DNA from: Glaciecola sp. UBA2563
GTDB taxonomy: Bacteria; Pseudomonadota; Gammaproteobacteria; Enterobacterales; Alteromonadaceae
Direction: 5' to 3'
Length of the DNA: 55,894 bases
Assembly (NCBI GenBank): GCA_002340325.1
Contig: DDLV01000071.1
Location: 1-55,894, forward strand
Under the pieces are notes generated by a model. That model had not been told where the DNA came from. It saw only the letters and a list, made by a program, of their open reading frames with translations, and made no database searches. The position numbers and the translations under genes are program-made. The stretch's first letter is position 1; each line of letters starts with the position of its first letter. This document shows positions 54,480-55,894 of this stretch, piece by piece.

Positions 54480-54926
54480 TTAACCTTGAAGTTGTTTTTC
54501 CTTTATTTCTGCCATCGTTTTACAATCGATACACATATCAGCTGTAGGTCTCGCCTCTAAACGCTTAATACCGATTTCGATACCGCAGGAGTCGCAAAAT
54601 CCAAAATCATCTTCATCGATACGCTTGATCGTTTTTTCGATTTTTTTAATGAGTTTTCTCTCGCGGTCTCGAGTGCGGAGTTCTAAGCTAAATTCTTCCT
54701 CTTGTGCCGCACGGTCTACAGGATCAGGGAAATTCGCAGCTTCGTCTTGCATATGATTCACCGTGCGATCGACCTCTTCGCGCAGCTGCGTTCTCCAGGC
54801 AGATAAAATTTTCCGAAAATGCGCTAGCTGAGCCTCATTCATATACTCCTCATCGGGAGATTCTTGATAGGCTTCCAATCCCGCCAGTGCCAATAGGCCA
54901 ACTGCTTTGTTTTTCGCGTTCGACAT
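54480..54926 (-). CDS. dksA: RNA polymerase-binding transcription factor DksA
   Basis: Stringent-response factor acting with ppGpp in the RNA polymerase secondary channel. 148 residues: a long coiled coil with the tip motif DPVDRA (the DxxDxA residues), then a four-cysteine zinc finger CDSCGIEIGIKRLEARP...CIDC. Heads the dksA-gluQ-pcnB-folK-panB-panC series. Confidence 0.97.
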   Translation of the reverse strand: MSNAKNKAVGLLALAGLEAYQESPDEEYMNEAQLAHFRKILSAWRTQLREEVDRTVNHMQDEAANFPDPVDRAAQEEEFSLELRTRDRERKLIKKIEKTIKRIDEDDFGFCDSCGIEIGIKRLEARPTADMCIDCKTMAEIKEKQLQG

Positions 54927-55268
54927 AATTTTTTCTCTTTACTTTATGATAAGGTTAAGTGCGGAGTCACAACACTGCCTTATGTTATTCGCCTAAAAGT
55001 ATTGCCGCCAAGTGCTAGTGATTTTTTGTCGATTTAGCCGTTTATCATCGCCTTTATCGACAAAACATTCTTGCGCAAGAATACATGCCGCAGTCTCTTA
55101 AAAAATTAAGCTGGGTAATATGGTCAATTTAAAAAAAAATGCAATCTTTTTTTGCAGTTTTTCACCATTTAGTTGCCCGCCATCAATACTTTGTTTTACA
55201 TTTGCATCAAATCTGAATGATTTTTACCAGATTGATTAGAATAGATATCGACAGAAAGGCTCAAATGC
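54927..55268. promoter_or_regulatory. Divergent dksA/pepB intergenic region with 16-bp palindrome
   Basis: 342 bp without a gene. It contains a perfect palindrome ATTCTTGCGCAAGAAT at 55067-55082, of the size expected for a dimeric regulator site, and A/T tracts around 55131-55156. No sure promoter hexamers and no ORF of note were seen. Confidence 0.5.
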
Positions 55269-55894
55269 ATGCTAAAAATAATGCTCAATACATCATCTTC
55301 GCTTCAAGGGGCTTTACATGAGTCACTAAATCCAATTGAAGGTGGTTTTCAAATCTCTGTGCCAAATAACACTAAAGTCGCTCAGAAGGCAATACAACGA
55401 GCCGGTCGAAAACTAACTGGACTTGGCTTAACGTCCTTTGAGCTTACCGGCGACTGGCCACGAGAAAATCAATATGCATTTGCGCAAGCCACGTTACTAC
55501 CTGATAGCGGTCGAACAATTCTTTTTTCAAAAGCGTTGAATCAAGAAGATGCAGAGTGGCTCGACGCGCATATCTCTGCACTCACGTTCGTGCGAACACT
55601 CGTTAATCTTTCACCAGAGGCGTTGAGTCCCCGAACATTAGCGGAGATGTCAGCAAATTGGATAGAAAACATAAGCGGAGCAAGTACTAAAAGTCGTATT
55701 ATTGAAGGCGAGGAATTATTGGAGCACGGTTTTTCAGGTATTTACGAAGTGGGGCGTGGTAGCGAGCGCCCCCCAGTTATGCTCGAATTAGACTATAACC
55801 CCAATGAAGATGAAGCCGTTGAATTTGCATTGGTAGGGAAAGGTATAACGTACGACAGTGGCGGCTACAGCATAAAGTCAAGTGAAGGCATGCT
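55269..55894 (+). CDS. pepB: Peptidase B (leucyl aminopeptidase family M17), 5' part
   Basis: About 208 codons, cut by the window end. The sequence follows E. coli PepB closely: GRKLTGLGLTSFELTG, the [22 protein letters not shown]-like stretch reading YEVGRGSERPPVMLELDYNP, and VGKGITYDSGGYSIK, in which Lys and Asp are metal ligands. ATG 55269 has GAAAGG 9 nt upstream; ATG 55281 is a second option. PepB is chosen over PepA by the GRGSER and SGGYSIK wording. Confidence 0.9.
   Translation, partial: MLKIMLNTSSSLQGALHESLNPIEGGFQISVPNNTKVAQKAIQRAGRKLTGLGLTSFELTGDWPRENQYAFAQATLLPDSGRTILFSKALNQEDAEWLDAHISALTFVRTLVNLSPEALSPRTLAEMSANWIENISGASTKSRIIEGEELLEHGFSGIYEVGRGSERPPVMLELDYNPNEDEAVEFALVGKGITYDSGGYSIKSSEGM

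Noticed and set aside
1..55894. CRISPR arrays, toxin-antitoxin pairs, phage genes, riboswitches
   Set aside because: I looked for repeated spacers, small gene pairs, integrases and known aptamer cores, and found none I could support.

Overview
The window is a gene-dense piece of a gammaproteobacterial chromosome. Gene content and order (mrdB-mrdA-rlmH-rsfS-holA-lptE-leuS; rlmE-ftsH-folP-glmM-tpiA-secG-tRNA-Leu; pnp-nlpI; cysZ/smc-zipA-ligA; comEC-msbA-lpxK-ycaR; erpA; tatABCD; hemB; dksA-gluQ-pcnB-folK-panB-panC; pepB) are typical of Alteromonadales-like marine bacteria. Genus and species cannot be fixed from the sequence alone. Nearly everything is core housekeeping, and I see no phage, CRISPR array, integron or large island.

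Layout. 1-8.4 kb (minus strand): cell elongation (RodA, PBP2), ribosome maturation and silencing (RlmH, RsfS), DNA polymerase delta (HolA), LPS transport (LptE) and leucyl-tRNA synthetase; nadD, usually between holA and rsfS, is absent. 8.6-11 kb: a Lon-family protease with an AAA_32-type ATPase part. 11-18 kb: YhbY, RlmE, FtsH, FolP, GlmM, TpiA, SecG and tRNA-Leu(GAG). 18-19.4 kb: a divergent HPF/RaiA-like and NhaR-like pair occupies the place where rimP-nusA-infB-rbfA-truB-rpsO normally lie before pnp. 19.4-24.6 kb: PNPase, NlpI, an unrecognised secreted protein with an M64-like zinc motif, and CysZ. 24.8-37.8 kb: Smc, ZipA, LigA, DUF2062, ComEC, MsbA, LpxK and YcaR; kdsB is missing after ycaR. 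37.8-38.1 kb: a 267-bp MITE-like element. 38.2-40.4 kb: two OmpR-family response regulators flank an orphan MlaC/Ttg2D-like periplasmic protein, with no histidine kinase. 40.4-48.8 kb: HemJ, a divergent CLC protein, a coiled-coil membrane protein, ErpA, a GST-like protein, TatABCD and a 7TM diguanylate cyclase. 48.9-55.9 kb: HemB, the dksA-to-panC block, and the 5' part of pepB running off the window.

Most notable items: (1) the regulator-MlaC-regulator cassette, with an 11-bp-phased direct repeat (GTTCA-N6-GTTCA-N6-GTTTA) upstream of the mlaC-like gene and an apparent AUC start on the first regulator; (2) a family of small inverted-repeat elements (a 267-bp MITE, a 51-bp fold-back derivative and a possible relic end in the spacer where nadD is missing); (3) the secreted HELAH...DEY protein beside nlpI; (4) three breaks in normally conserved gene order; (5) a CLC protein with changed filter and proton-pathway residues. 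None of these is proven to be a new system; the first is the best candidate for one.
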